From positions 62,001 to 126,000 of the forward strand of contig BQMJ01000048.1 in the NCBI GenBank assembly GCA_025991245.1: a stretch of 64,000 nt of DNA, in the 5' to 3' direction. Positions 15,295 through 25,611 of this stretch are shown piece after piece. Within the stretch, counting starts at the first letter, position 1; each line of letters begins with the position of its first letter. The DNA comes from Galdieria partita. Lineage: Eukaryota; Rhodophyta; Bangiophyceae; Galdieriales; Galdieriaceae. Made by a program: the position numbers and the translations under genes. The notes beneath the pieces are model-generated. The model had not been told where the DNA came from and made no database searches. It saw only the letters and a list, made by a program, of their open reading frames with translations.

Positions 15295-16836
15295 TCATTC
15301 TTCTCGAAAGGAAACAACAGAATCAACATTTGCTTGTCGACGTGAAAATACTTTGAGATACTCTTCAAGTGAAGGAAGTGTGTCCAACTTTTGTTCACCT
15401 CGAACAATTTTAGCAGCCCACATTCTTTCGACTTCTTTGCAAGCATCTGAAATGGTTCTTCCAGAGAATTCCTTTCCCATACTCGCCAAAGTATATAAAG
15501 CTTCACGTGGTAAATGAGTTGCATATAAATGAATAATCTCTGCTCGAGTATCAATATCTGGCAGCTCAAAATGTATAATTTCATCAAAACGTGATAACAA
15601 CGCAGCATCCAAGTCGTTCTTTCTGTTGGTTGCTGCAATTAGAATAGATTTGTTTTGACTTGTAAGACCATCCAAATGCCTCAACAAAACGGACAATGTA
15701 CGTCGAGTAGCTTCATGCATAGAAGAACGGTCGCCCAAAAAGGAATCAATCTCATCTAAGAATACAAAACATGGCCCGTAATCATTACTCACTTGAAGAA
15801 GCTTGGATAACTTTTTCTCCGAATCTCCATACCACTTACTGGTAATGGCTTCCATAGTTACATGTACCAGAGGAATGTTTCCACGACTTGCCAATATTTT
15901 GGCAACCGTTGTCTTTCCAGTGCCAGGTGGGCCTTCAAATAAAACAGCCTTTGGAATAGGTGAACGATACGACTTTCTTACACTGCAACTGACTTTCTCA
16001 AAAATATCTCTATGAACAAGAGGAAGTACTACAGCTTCTTCTATCTTTTCTTTCTGCGTTCGGTATCCTGCCAACATATCCCAAGAAAAGGAATCCTCTG
16101 GAAAGAATATAGAGGCACCATATCTTGACACTTTTCTTTCCAACTTTTCTATCCGGTCAAAGCTACTGATACTTTCTTCATCCTCATCTTCTTCCAATCT
16201 CGTTCTACTTTTCACATTGGGAAGAAGACTATGCACTTTCGACTCCAAACGTTGCAAATACTTCCCCAAGGTGTCATAAATATCCAGATGGGTAACGACG
16301 TTGAAAGCTTCCGTGGAGTGACAAGCTTCATATGCATTCAACAACATATCCAACTCTTTCTTTACCAAAAAAGGAGCCTGCTTCTCGTAACGAATATTGT
16401 TTGGAAAGCTATCATTTTCTTCTCCCCATATATCCACTCGAAAAGAAGAACGAACAACAACGGAGGCGCCATTTTTGGTACATGTACGAAAAGAAATATC
16501 CAAATCACTTGCACGAAGAAGTAATCCTGTTTCTATCGCCTTTTCTGCAAAATATAGTACAAGAGTTGACCTCTTCACTTTGTTTTGAATAGGTAAAGTT
16601 ATCGAACAATGCTGTTGCGTGCGAACAAACGCTGGCAAACTTGCACCTGGTACTTGTGCTTGTAACTCTCTGAATCTCTCTTCAACGACATCCCAATCCA
16701 TGACCGTTTCATCAGAGTCCAAAGGAGCTGGAGGAGGAGGAGCAGGAGGAGGAGCATCTGACGATGAATATCCCTCGCAAGAAGAAGAGTCACTAGTGAC
16801 GACAGGGTGGTTGTTACCTTTCTTCGGAGCGTCCAT
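15295..16836 (-). CDS. AAA+ ATPase, spastin/katanin-like AAA clade
   Basis: 513 residues from ATG 16836 (MDAPKKGNN); an open extension to 16938 has no ATG. After a Pro/Ser-rich N-terminus and a ~170-residue unassigned region comes one AAA module: Walker A GPPGTGKTTVAK, pore-loop context SKWYGDSEKKLSKLL, Walker B CFVFLDEIDSF, sensor-1 AATNRK and arginine-finger region LLSRFDEIIHF. Single-module AAA proteins with WYG loops include katanin, spastin, Msp1 and plant proteins of unknown role. I see neither an MIT domain nor a clear membrane anchor, so the exact subfamily stays open. Substrate unknown. Confidence 0.8.
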   Translation of the reverse strand: MDAPKKGNNHPVVTSDSSSCEGYSSSDAPPPAPPPPAPLDSDETVMDWDVVEERFRELQAQVPGASLPAFVRTQQHCSITLPIQNKVKRSTLVLYFAEKAIETGLLLRASDLDISFRTCTKNGASVVVRSSFRVDIWGEENDSFPNNIRYEKQAPFLVKKELDMLLNAYEACHSTEAFNVVTHLDIYDTLGKYLQRLESKVHSLLPNVKSRTRLEEDEDEESISSFDRIEKLERKVSRYGASIFFPEDSFSWDMLAGYRTQKEKIEEAVVLPLVHRDIFEKVSCSVRKSYRSPIPKAVLFEGPPGTGKTTVAKILASRGNIPLVHVTMEAITSKWYGDSEKKLSKLLQVSNDYGPCFVFLDEIDSFLGDRSSMHEATRRTLSVLLRHLDGLTSQNKSILIAATNRKNDLDAALLSRFDEIIHFELPDIDTRAEIIHLYATHLPREALYTLASMGKEFSGRTISDACKEVERMWAAKIVRGEQKLDTLPSLEEYLKVFSRRQANVDSVVSFREE

Positions 16837-17399
16837 TTTGCCTCTTTTGGAACTACTCTTATTCCTTTTTATAAACAGATAGCTTTTGCTTTGTAAGTAA
16901 CCTAACGTCAACAAAACAGAGTTAGAACCCGTGAGCAACCCAATACAACCACCGACCCAAAGTTGACATGAACGTGTTGGAATGGTGTGAAAACTTTGCT
17001 GCTTTTTGAAAACTTGCTATTGTACAAGTTCCCTTGAACACGGTTGAGTGGCGAACCAAAGACCTTAACATTGATTGCTATTTGTATTCTATCTGCGCAA
17101 TCCACCACAGTCCTTCATCTCCCATGCCATGAAAACGGATTGACCACAGTATGACTCTCCTAGGATAGAAAGAATGCATGTTGACTCAACCAAAAAGTGA
17201 AAATAACATATATTTCATTGTTTACTTTGTATATGCATACATGCAATCAGTCCAATACGAATGGCATACTTTTGTTGGTATGAAGTATTCACCCATTTCT
17301 CTATAGTGACAAATCATAAAAAAAGGATCCGAGAAAGGAAGGAATTCCAAAGAGAATTTACTGGAATAGGGAAAACAATGACCCATTCGTAAGTTTTGT
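16837..17399. other. Intergenic region between divergent AAA and unrecognised genes
   Basis: About 560 bp that must hold both promoters. The first 100 bp is open in frame with the AAA gene but has no ATG. No domain-bearing ORF, tRNA fold or repeat was seen. Confidence 0.45.
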
Positions 17400-18411
17400 A
17401 TGGTCCAACCAACGCTTGGTGTGTGGACAGTTCCTACATTTATGGAAAACAAAAACCAACAGGAGAGAGTAATTATTTGGAATAGAAAGTATAGAAGAAA
17501 AGTGGGTGGTAACGCGGCTCCTTTTAGGCGTAACTTGGCGGTATACTTACAAAAACACCCGGATTGCGAGGTCTACTGTGGACAGGACTTGTACAGAGAA
17601 GCAGTACCATCAACAAGACCTATCTTGCCAAAGGGACTACAGCCTCTCCCCAATTCTGATGTTGGAACGGAAGTATTGGGTCGTTATGACAGCTCAATCT
17701 CGAGAAGAGAGGGTTTATGGAGCAGTGAAAGACCAAGGTATAGAGACACCTCCTTGGCTACTAGAGGAGATTTCTCTAGATGCTCCCCTGTCGGTAAATT
17801 TTGGGAACAGAAAGCTGATGCTGACGTAAACTACTTGGAGAATCCTTGGGTTGAACGGGAGACAGACAGCAGGAAATATATGGAAGAATATGAAAACAAG
17901 TCTCGAGATAGTATTGGTAGTGCAGAATTGAACAACGAAAGGAAGCATGTAGAAATTGAGCAGATAGTGGATAGCAGCGACTCTAGTTTGCGTCATATTT
18001 CAGAAGTGTCTACAGAAGAGGGTGACGTCAAGCCTGCATTGAGAGGCATATGCGATCTCGCTAGTTATCCTACATTGCAGTTTGAACCTTCAATGGTAGT
18101 TTATAGAGTTTATGTTCACAGTATACTAAATGGACATATTTATATAGGTTTCACCTTGTTTGTCTACGCCAGAGGGTAGTTTTCCTTTTTCAAATTCGCT
18201 TCAAACTCCCTACTCTATCGACTCTTCTGGTTCATCCTATTCCTTAAAAGAAAGATGGGCTTTGCTCCGCTCAGAAGCAGTAAAGAGTGTGGTGAAGAGT
18301 TCCGAAACAACCCAAGAGGAGGAAGCAACGGGTTCATTCCCGGGTTCAGTAACAGCACCCTCGCGCATGATGGACTATGAATACTATTCTTCCTATCATG
18401 AATTTAGATAG
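17400..18411 (+). CDS. Unrecognised protein with a basic KVGGNAAP motif region
   Basis: Proposed exons 17400-18095 and 18148-18411, 52-bp intron with a weak GTAGTT donor; 319 residues. I do not recognise a domain. Near residues 25-62 there is a basic patch and motif (WNRKYRRKVGGNAAPFRRNL, YLQKHPDCEVY, CGQDL) that looks constrained, while the rest is hydrophilic, Ser/Glu/Arg-rich and probably disordered. A nuclear or regulatory protein is possible: a basic segment within a long disordered chain, directly upstream of a bZIP gene on the same strand. Function unknown; the 3' exon is less certain than the first. Confidence 0.5.
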
Positions 18412-18704
18412 GAGACCTTAGTTTTAGTGATTGGTTCATTTTGTTCTGTACACAGACTGAATGGAATGACGTTCAGCTGTGACGCACATCCGCACAATTC
18501 CCCTCTCGAGTTTTGCCGGGAAATGGGCCAAGTCCAAGGGAACTGAGACGTTCTCTCGAATGATTTGCGTTCCATCCGGCGATCGTTTGATCAGAGATGG
18601 GGCAACAGCTAAGCCTACAAAAACATTTCAAATGACCAAGACACGTTTGAGCTTGCAAATTACAGTCTTCGATTGTGAATTTGATAAATACTGGGTTAAC
18701 AAGT

Positions 18705-19502
18705 ATGTGTGCTGCAATACTGCAAAAGAAGGAAAAAGATAAATATATTGAATCCTCGTCTGTTGCCTCTTTACCAGTTATTTCGCCTTGTAATAGAGAG
18801 CACACTAGTTTAACAATAGAAGGAAACTCTGCTAATGCTGAGTCGACTTTACAAACTTGTACAAACACACAGTATTCTGACTATCAGTATGACAGCAACT
18901 TGACTACCATAAAATGTGAGGCAGAGAAGAGTCAAGAGACGAGAGAGTTGAAACGTGAACGAAGCAGACGATTGGCAAGAGAGTTTCGAGCCAGAAAGAA
19001 GGAAGAAATACTGCATTATCGAGCCGTGATTGTCAGTTTGACAAATAAAGTGCGCGAGATGACGATAGAGAACAGGAGGCTACAACATTCTATCGACGAA
19101 CTCAAGTCCTCATCTATCTATTCAACTCGTTCGTATTTTGATATGGATAATGGCAGCAGTAGAAAGGAACAAATTATTCAGTTGCAAAAACAAGTTTTGC
19201 AGCTTCAGTTGTTATTGTCCAATCTTAGTTCATCTCAGCGACAAGCAGACTACATCCAGGTACCGACTCACTCAGATGGCCTCAAGACATTCAAAGAGAA
19301 CGAGTCACGTTCATTCACGTTGCCTCCATTGAAAACAGAAATGTTTCAAAACGCATCACCCTATTCTATCGTTCCAGAGCCTGAAACCTCTCCAAGACAA
19401 CTTAATACGCCTCGATTGAATGAAGTTGTTTTTTCATATTGTACTATGGATACAGGGACAGCTAGCCAAATTGTCACGTTCCCAACAGACGGCAACTATT
19501 AG
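18705..19502 (+). CDS. bZIP transcription factor
   Basis: 265 residues from ATG 18705; no upstream ATG in this frame. The basic region is ELKRERSRRLAREFRARKKE, the plant/fungal N-x7-R pattern altered so that the usual Asn position is not evident, followed by a leucine-zipper-like heptad stretch (IVSLTNKVREMTIENRRLQH, SIDEL) and a second coiled segment (IIQLQKQVLQLQLLLSNL). The flanks are Ser/Thr-rich activation-type sequence. It should dimerise and bind DNA in the nucleus. Upstream 18412-18704 may hold the promoter or a 5' exon that I could not define. Confidence 0.8.
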   Translation: MCAAILQKKEKDKYIESSSVASLPVISPCNREHTSLTIEGNSANAESTLQTCTNTQYSDYQYDSNLTTIKCEAEKSQETRELKRERSRRLAREFRARKKEEILHYRAVIVSLTNKVREMTIENRRLQHSIDELKSSSIYSTRSYFDMDNGSSRKEQIIQLQKQVLQLQLLLSNLSSSQRQADYIQVPTHSDGLKTFKENESRSFTLPPLKTEMFQNASPYSIVPEPETSPRQLNTPRLNEVVFSYCTMDTGTASQIVTFPTDGNY

Positions 19503-19985
19503 TCGATCATGAATAGAATAGTAGTAGTTATTGATAGTCTAGATATATGTCACTGTAGTAGGTGTTTAGAGTTGTGTAGTCTCATGGAAGGCTTTTGTTG
19601 TATAGCCATTTGGGAATTTTGGGGGATAAAGAGTAAATCAATCAATGGCAGAAAGTAGTTGGGCGCGCAAACGTTACTTGCAAGGCCTCCGTTATTTTAG
19701 TGGAAAGAAAGTTACTTTTCAGTTGTATGAAAAGTGAGTAATAGCTTATGCCTTTGCTTAAGATGTAACAAGTGCTAGTACTAGAGTAAACGTGGTTGTT
19801 GAGACTTTCGATGCACATACTCGACAAGTTATCGTCAAAGACCTCGTAACGCCGTTGGGTACCTATCCTTACGCCATATTACGTTGTTCTGACGTGATAA
19901 CTTGTTTTACTGTGTGAAAACAATCTTTATAGATTGCGGACAAGAAGCCAGGATTTTGTCCAGTATAACTGTACACTGTTCACAA
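19503..19985. other. Convergent intergenic region
   Basis: About 480 bp between the 3' ends of the bZIP gene and the exporter gene. It should contain both polyadenylation regions. No supported ORF, RNA fold or repeat was seen. Confidence 0.4.
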
Positions 19986-20978
19986 CTATTCTTCAGTGGG
20001 GCTGTTGTTGTTAGTCATCGCTTCGCAACTTGTTGTGGTAGACTGTAGCCAAGCTCTGTATATTCTCCATAGTGCAGAGAATCCAGTTATCAACAAAGCA
20101 GCAGTGGCAATCAAAGCACCTGTCGTACCCATCTTTGTGACAATGAGCATGATCAAACCTGCAATCAAAACACCACCAGCGATGGAAACAGTAGCTCCCC
20201 AAAAGGACATATTCAATAGAAACGCTATGATAGCACCAGACCAAGCACCAGTTCCAGGTAAAGGTATTCCGACAAATAAAGCAAGCGCCATCTCGCGAAA
20301 AGTTTCGTTTGCTATTTGTTGCTTCATTCGCTCAGCTCTCCTCAACATGGGAGCAAATACTTTTTGTACTTTTTTGTGCTTTAAACCAAGAAGCAACAAT
20401 GGTACAGGTAACAAGTTGCCCAATACACATAGACAATATACTTGCACGAGAGATAGTCCCATCCAAGCTCCGATGGGTATGGCTCCTCGAAGTTCCAAAA
20501 CTGGCAAAGAGGAGATGATGAACAAAACAAGAGCGTCCGGCAATCCCAACTTCCGAAGATGGGCAACCAACTGCAACCCAAAGTGTTGGTGACTGGGAGG
20601 TTTCACAGTGTTGGTTCTTTCCCGTTTATCGGCAAGTTGGAGCCGACCTATAGGTGTCGTTTTGACTTTCAAAGTTTCTCCTTGTTTTGTAGCTGCTGTT
20701 TCTAAAGAGGAGGACAAGTTTTGGCTGATATAATATAAAGAGTGGGTTGTTGGTTTCACAAGGGAAGCCGCCAGTACATCGTCATAAGAAGCCAAACAAC
20801 GTTGGGTTGCCACGAACCACAACGATAAAAAGGCCTCTGCAAGTTTACAAGGCTGCCTCGAACAAAGAGAACAATAAGTATGGCATAATAAATGACGACT
20901 TTGCTTGGAGGTCACACAACATCGCTTTTGATAACGTGTACTACGGATCGCCTCTCCGCCATAGTTGTGGACAAACAT
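19986..20978 (-). CDS. Putative small multidrug export family membrane protein, plastid type
   Basis: 330 residues, intronless. A ~135-residue N-terminal part rich in Ser, Arg, Lys and Cys resembles an organelle leader. It is followed by the conserved core of the Sm_multidrug_ex family: SSLPVLELRGAIPIGAWMGL, LGNLLPVPLLLLGL, ALFVGIPLPGTGAWSGAIIA and two or three further hydrophobic helices, then a short polar tail. The core is found in bacteria, archaea and plastid-bearing eukaryotes; the transport substrate is not established despite the name. Envelope or thylakoid location is inferred. Confidence 0.82.
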   Translation of the reverse strand: MFVHNYGGEAIRSTRYQKRCCVTSKQSRHLLCHTYCSLCSRQPCKLAEAFLSLWFVATQRCLASYDDVLAASLVKPTTHSLYYISQNLSSSLETAATKQGETLKVKTTPIGRLQLADKRERTNTVKPPSHQHFGLQLVAHLRKLGLPDALVLFIISSLPVLELRGAIPIGAWMGLSLVQVYCLCVLGNLLPVPLLLLGLKHKKVQKVFAPMLRRAERMKQQIANETFREMALALFVGIPLPGTGAWSGAIIAFLLNMSFWGATVSIAGGVLIAGLIMLIVTKMGTTGALIATAALLITGFSALWRIYRAWLQSTTTSCEAMTNNNSPTEE

Positions 20979-21016
20979 TCTCTCCTGGAAATGTCGAGAA
21001 ATGCTATTTGGTTTGT

Positions 21017-22354
21017 TTATTTCAAGTCATCCAATTCAATAAAGCGATCATAAGTATAACCCAAGTCTTCATAATTTAAAAGTTGGCGTACTGTTCGAGG
21101 AGGACTCAACAACCTCAGATACTCATCAAGGGCCATATATCCTCTGTCAATTCGGTATTTTGGCTCATATTGATCGATTCCATAGATACGTTGCCAACTT
21201 GCGAAAATTCTATCCACATTAGCATGAACCAAATAAAACACAGGATCTGTACTAGATGACCGAATTTCTCTCATATTCCCTCCAATATACGCGTGGACTC
21301 TATTGTGTAAGAAATCTGGTTCTCCATAAGCAGACGCCCATCCTTCTACACATGCTCTAAAAGAAATATTCTTATCTGAGTGGGAATCAAATGGGAATAT
21401 ATCATAAATCCTTAAATTCATGCACTGCGCGAGTTGCGACTTGTCTGGTAAGGTTGGTGAAAATTCTGTATATCCAAAATCTCGTCTTAGAAAGGGAACG
21501 AGTGGACCTTCAGAACAATTCCATCGGCCCTTGTGAAACGCAAATGGACCATCTAATACAGGACTATTGATATCCGCTACTCCATGTGCCTCTGCAATTT
21601 TAGCAGCAGCCGTTGAAGAATTTCCTATTCCATTTCCACCCATAAAGTCTGCACGAAAGACACTGGTGAGACCAGAGTCTTCAATAAAGTCCCAATAAGG
21701 TATCGTCAGATTAGGATTGCCAGTCAAGTTTTGGAGCTCCAATTCCATCAAGTACACAAAGTACCGATGCCAAGGAAGAAAAGAGGGTGCCATATGTCCA
21801 TACAACATCATATCGTCAGCATCATGCAAACGGTTAAATGTATCGTAAGTGACACCAGTAAGTGGGTTTCCTTCGTTCTTCAACTTTAAAAAGGCATCAC
21901 GTAGTTCATTCCTTTCTTCTTTAGATAGCGTTCTTATATCACGTCGAACTTTCAGGTTCTGTGTGACCCTCGACCGAGGTGCTACGTTGGCTTTATTACG
22001 TTGAATGGGTGAAAATAAATCTCTCCAGCCTTGTACAAGCCTTTCGAATACTCTAGAACCTAGTTTCAACTTGGGATCTTCGAGAACTTTGTCGCTACAA
22101 CGTACTACGACACCACCAACAGAGTATACCAGCTCTCCATTCACCACACTATGAGGCTCACCAAACTGACGACGTAGGAATTCTCCAGCAGTACGAGGAC
22201 GCCTCTGAATAATACCTCCTGCTCTTTGTTGCTTCCCAACGTGGAACAAGTTAGTGTTACTACAACACAGTACCAACACCAAAAATATCGATAAAGATAC
22301 TATTAGAAACTTGCGGTGTGAAACAAAACAGTTGGAGTGTCTTGAAAGTGTCAT
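21017..22354 (-). CDS. Tyrosinase-type copper oxidase
   Basis: 445 residues, intronless, from ATG 22354. A signal anchor follows the start (FLIVSLSIFLVLVLCC). The type-3 copper centre is complete in outline: CuA site with RLHDADDMMLYGH then SFLPWHRYFVYL, and CuB site with FLHNRVHAYIGG and DPVFYLVHANVDRIFASW. Tyrosinases oxidise phenols to quinones using a dinuclear copper site. The signal anchor suggests a secreted, lumenal or membrane-attached enzyme. No intron and a bacterial/fungal-like core are compatible with horizontal acquisition, but the family is also ancient in eukaryotes, so that is inference. Confidence 0.9.
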   Translation of the reverse strand: MTLSRHSNCFVSHRKFLIVSLSIFLVLVLCCSNTNLFHVGKQQRAGGIIQRRPRTAGEFLRRQFGEPHSVVNGELVYSVGGVVVRCSDKVLEDPKLKLGSRVFERLVQGWRDLFSPIQRNKANVAPRSRVTQNLKVRRDIRTLSKEERNELRDAFLKLKNEGNPLTGVTYDTFNRLHDADDMMLYGHMAPSFLPWHRYFVYLMELELQNLTGNPNLTIPYWDFIEDSGLTSVFRADFMGGNGIGNSSTAAAKIAEAHGVADINSPVLDGPFAFHKGRWNCSEGPLVPFLRRDFGYTEFSPTLPDKSQLAQCMNLRIYDIFPFDSHSDKNISFRACVEGWASAYGEPDFLHNRVHAYIGGNMREIRSSSTDPVFYLVHANVDRIFASWQRIYGIDQYEPKYRIDRGYMALDEYLRLLSPPRTVRQLLNYEDLGYTYDRFIELDDLK

Positions 22355-22757
22355 GATACTCAGACAAAAGCTTGCAACAAACTTTGAGATACACGAGACA
22401 TCAAGCACCTAGTCCCGCTGAAACTGGTCTTCATATGCCGTTGGTTCTCGTCGATTCATGTTAGTTTCCTTTTCTAGAAATACTCGTTCTCGCAAGATGA
22501 CGTCTTCATCCTGTCGCTTGAGTAATGAATCGTCACATTAGTCAATTTGGAACAGATCATTGCCATTTGTTGGATATTCAAGAGAAAGTAAGGACGCAAA
22601 GAACCATGATTACTTCATGTTTGGAATACAATGAATAGCAACTATAAATATAAGTCTTATAGCAACGTTATATAACTAAAGAACACTATTTCATTCATAT
22701 TTTCACGTACAAAACACAAAACAGACAAAAAACCCTCTCAAAATATAAACGAAAATC
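22355..22757. other. Intergenic region upstream of tyrosinase
   Basis: About 400 bp between two minus-strand genes, containing the tyrosinase promoter and the GST 3' region. A/T-rich toward the GST end (22640-22740). No ORF or RNA feature supported. Confidence 0.4.
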
Positions 22758-23448
22758 CTAGGCATCCTCTACAGGAACAGGCTTCTCAAAGAAACGATCG
22801 GATTGGCGATATGCAATAATATTGGGACGGCTCTTCATCTTGTCGTAAAAACTGTCCAGATGAGAAAACTCTTTCAGAATATCGTCCTATTGAAAAAAAT
22901 ATGTATAAGGAAAATAACGAAATAGCCAATAGATATACCTGTTGCCTTTTGATAACGTCAAGAACCTCAAACATAAGATAATCCGCAAAGGTTGGTTCAC
23001 TACTTGCCAAGTACGGTTTCCCTTGACGTTTCATAAATTTTTCAACTAGATCGAGTTTCCCTTTCACTTCCTTCACAAACTCTTCCTTCTTCTGTTTGTG
23101 ACTCTCGTCAAAAATAAACTTTACATAGATGTTCTGAATATCAATACCCATATCAAACATCATATCATTGAGTGCCATTTCTTCTTCATTAGCTCCATAT
23201 TTGTTATGTTTTCTAGCCAAATATCTTGCTATCGCTCCGCTCTGAGCAAGATGAAGTTTGTCGTCATGAAGTACTGGTACTTGTCCAAAAGGAAGTTCAC
23301 CAGAGTCCAATCCCTTCTTTTTGAAAGAACTCCACTCGTCACCAAACTGAACAACTTGACTTTTGTAAGGTATCTTATTATCTTCTAATAGTAAACGAGC
23401 ATGCTCCACTCTTCCTCGGATAGGAAAGTAAGTGATAGTGTAGGTCAT
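22758..23448 (-). CDS. Glutathione S-transferase, sigma/pi-like (paralog 2)
   Basis: Exons 23448-22939 and 22886-22758 (52-bp intron) give 212 residues ending FFEKPVPVEDA. N-terminal domain starts TYTITYFPIRGRVEHARLLL, with LPFGQVPVLHDDKLHLAQSG and IARYLARKHNKYG; the C-terminal helical domain contains TFADYLMFEVLDVI. It is clearly related to the plus-strand GST at 14477, about 7.6 kb away and in opposite orientation, with a phase-0 intron at the same place (after ..IIQRVQ / ..VIKRQQ). Function is glutathione conjugation or peroxidase/isomerase activity in the cytosol. Confidence 0.94.
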
Positions 23449-23681
23449 CGTGTGTTTAAAATGAATCTTCTAGAACAATCAACTAAATTACCAACGCAGA
23501 AGGGCCTCTATTGGGCTTGTCATACTACAACCTAGAAGCAAACATATAAGCCAACAGTATATGTTTCAGGTAGTAAAAAGGGTAGAAAATCCCATATTTC
23601 AGTCTCTGGAACAAAGAAAGAAGAGTTGATTCTTTCAGAATTCTATCTTCATATAGAAATGAAGCCCAACGAAATAGAAAA

Positions 23682-23755
23682 GCCGGCATAGCTCAGTTGG
23701 CTAGAGCGTCAGCCTAACATGCTGAAGGTCGCGAGTTCGAGCCTCGCTGCTGGTA
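23682..23755 (+). tRNA. tRNA-Val(AAC): tRNA-Val (anticodon AAC)
   Basis: Clean cloverleaf with no intron. Acceptor GCCGGCA (23682-23688) pairs with TGCTGGT (23748-23754, two G-U pairs); D-arm GCTC/GAGC; anticodon stem TCAGC/GCTGA with loop CTAACAT, placing anticodon AAC at 23716-23718; T-arm GCGAG-TTCGAGC-CTCGC; discriminator A at 23755. CCA is not encoded. Internal A and B boxes are intact, so it should be transcribed by polymerase III. Confidence 0.95.
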
Positions 23756-23765
23756 CAACAATTAG

Positions 23766-23769
23766 TTTT
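23766..23769 (+). terminator. Polymerase III T-run terminator of the tRNA
   Basis: A TTTT run begins 11 bp after the tRNA discriminator base, the usual position for polymerase III termination. Minimal length (four T). Confidence 0.6.
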
Positions 23770-24136
23770 ACTATGCTCACAATATAGTTACTCAGATGAT
23801 GCAGTATAACCGAGTAACGTTTTTTTCTTATTATTTACTACTTCATCAAGTAAGAGATATTGTTTTGATGACTTGATGGTCCAAATCAACAAGAATTGAA
23901 GTTTTTAATTTTTAAATACACTTTACTTCAGCTATGACTAACGTTGAGTCACAGCTGCAAACGGACATATCTACAAAACCTAAGGGTTTTGTTTACACAT
24001 ATATACTAAGAGTACACTGAACTTATGCCACAATATCCTCGAAACTTTTACTTGGTAGACCACCAGCTGTCATTCTGAAATACTTTTTAGCTCCTTTCCA
24101 ACTCTTACCCACCCCAGTAATGAGGGTATTATGGCT
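23770..24136. other. Gene-free stretch between tRNA and RWP-RK gene
   Basis: About 370 bp of mostly A/T-rich sequence downstream of the tRNA, including the 3' region of the RWP-RK gene. I see no supported ORF or RNA. Confidence 0.4.
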
Positions 24137-25611
24137 TCAAGGAACCCCTTTGTAAAAATTACAACGTTCCCCTCTTGTTTCTTCAGCTTGTACAGAAAAG
24201 CTTCCCAATAAACGACTCAGTTTTGACCGAAGTCGTTGGTTTTCTTGCTCCAACTGCTCCATTCGTTGACATACACTGAACAGAGTCTTCTGCAAATAGA
24301 AATGGTCCCAACAACTGTCCGAAGAACCTATCTCGTTTTTCATAGGCTTATTTTTTTCATATTCCCCATTGTATGATATGTCTTCGTCGATCGTGCTCAT
24401 GTCATCCGTACTTGTCACATTGGATGCTATTATATCATCCTGGAACGTATTGTACATCATTTGACCCTCGAACCCAGTCAATCCTTTCTTATATGTCACC
24501 GAATTTTCTCTATCAAGAGCTTTGTTCAAAGTTCCAAAAGCTCCCATTCCATCATTCCATGTTGTATCTCTTTCATTCCATGGCAATTGTTGAAAACGGT
24601 TTGCAAGTCTGTGATCCTCATCGTTCATAGGAGAATGTGAAAACCCTTGAGGCACGCCATAATATGAAAGTTTCTCGTAATTGTTCGTTTGCTGCAAACT
24701 CATGTCCTTTTGAATCCTACTAGCGGCAAAATCCTTTGCCCATTGCATATTCCAGCTAGGCAACTCATATGAGGAATCTTGGTGATATTCAAAAGAACCA
24801 TCCTTCATTATGAAATGATTTTTTCTCATAGGTGAACCTGCCTCTGAATAGGCCGTCACTTCACTAGTCACTTCGAGTGGATACCTCGCTGTATCGTAGT
24901 CTTCGAAATCTTCACATTTGGGAAAGGGAGGTACTCGTCGACTATTACAAGACGAAGAATGCGCACTACATTCCGGTTCCGAACTATCCAAAGACACAAT
25001 AGGCGATAATGGACGTATACTTCCAGAATTGTCGGTTTGCTGTTTCACTAAACTTGTTCCTTTCTGCTGAACCAACTCCTGTGTAGGTAAATATAGCCAT
25101 GAATGTCTCTCTAGCGACTCTACTCCGTTTGCATCCAAAGACAACCTATAGTTGGGTTCCAAGTTGTAAGGATTGACTAAAAAGTAGGTTAGGACTACTT
25201 TCGGTTTCATGGATAACAATGATAACCTACTCAAAGCTTTATCCGGTCGCAACAACGACTCTCTCTTCCGTTCCAATTCGAAAAGTTCCGTGCGCAACTT
25301 CAACATTTCATTGTACGCATTTCCGTTTTGTTCTTGAGCAACAATCTGTTCCAAGAACTGCAGTCGCTCCTTTGTTTGTTGAATCGATCTTTCAATACTT
25401 TGAATTTTTCGATAGGGCCAACGGGTGATTCCATATTTACGGCAAATCTAGTTATATTAGTTATGGAGGCCCATTCCGAAACAATTGTGAAGAATACCTT
25501 TTTAAGTAGTGTACAACAAACACCCAGATTTCTGGAAGCTGTTTGAATGCTTTGAGTAAAGTAAGGAGATATCACTTCAATAGTCAGCTGCGATGACGCT
25601 CTTTTCGTCAT
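24137..25611 (-). CDS. RWP-RK transcription factor
   Basis: Exons 25611-25498 and 25447-24137 with a 50-bp intron; 474 residues. The intron lies inside the DNA-binding domain: splicing joins RNLGVCCTLLKK to ICRKYGITRWPYRKIQSIER, giving the diagnostic RWPYRK motif (RWPxRK). The domain fills roughly residues 9-62, directly at the N-terminus, followed by a coiled coil (QTKERLQFLEQIVAQEQNG). The remaining ~360 residues are Ser/Asp/Asn-rich; a second short coiled coil sits near the C-terminus (CQRMEQLEQENQRLRSKLSR). RWP-RK proteins govern nitrogen responses and gamete programmes in green plants. Start uncertain: the frame is open upstream to about 25780 with no ATG, so a 5' exon is possible. Confidence 0.9.
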
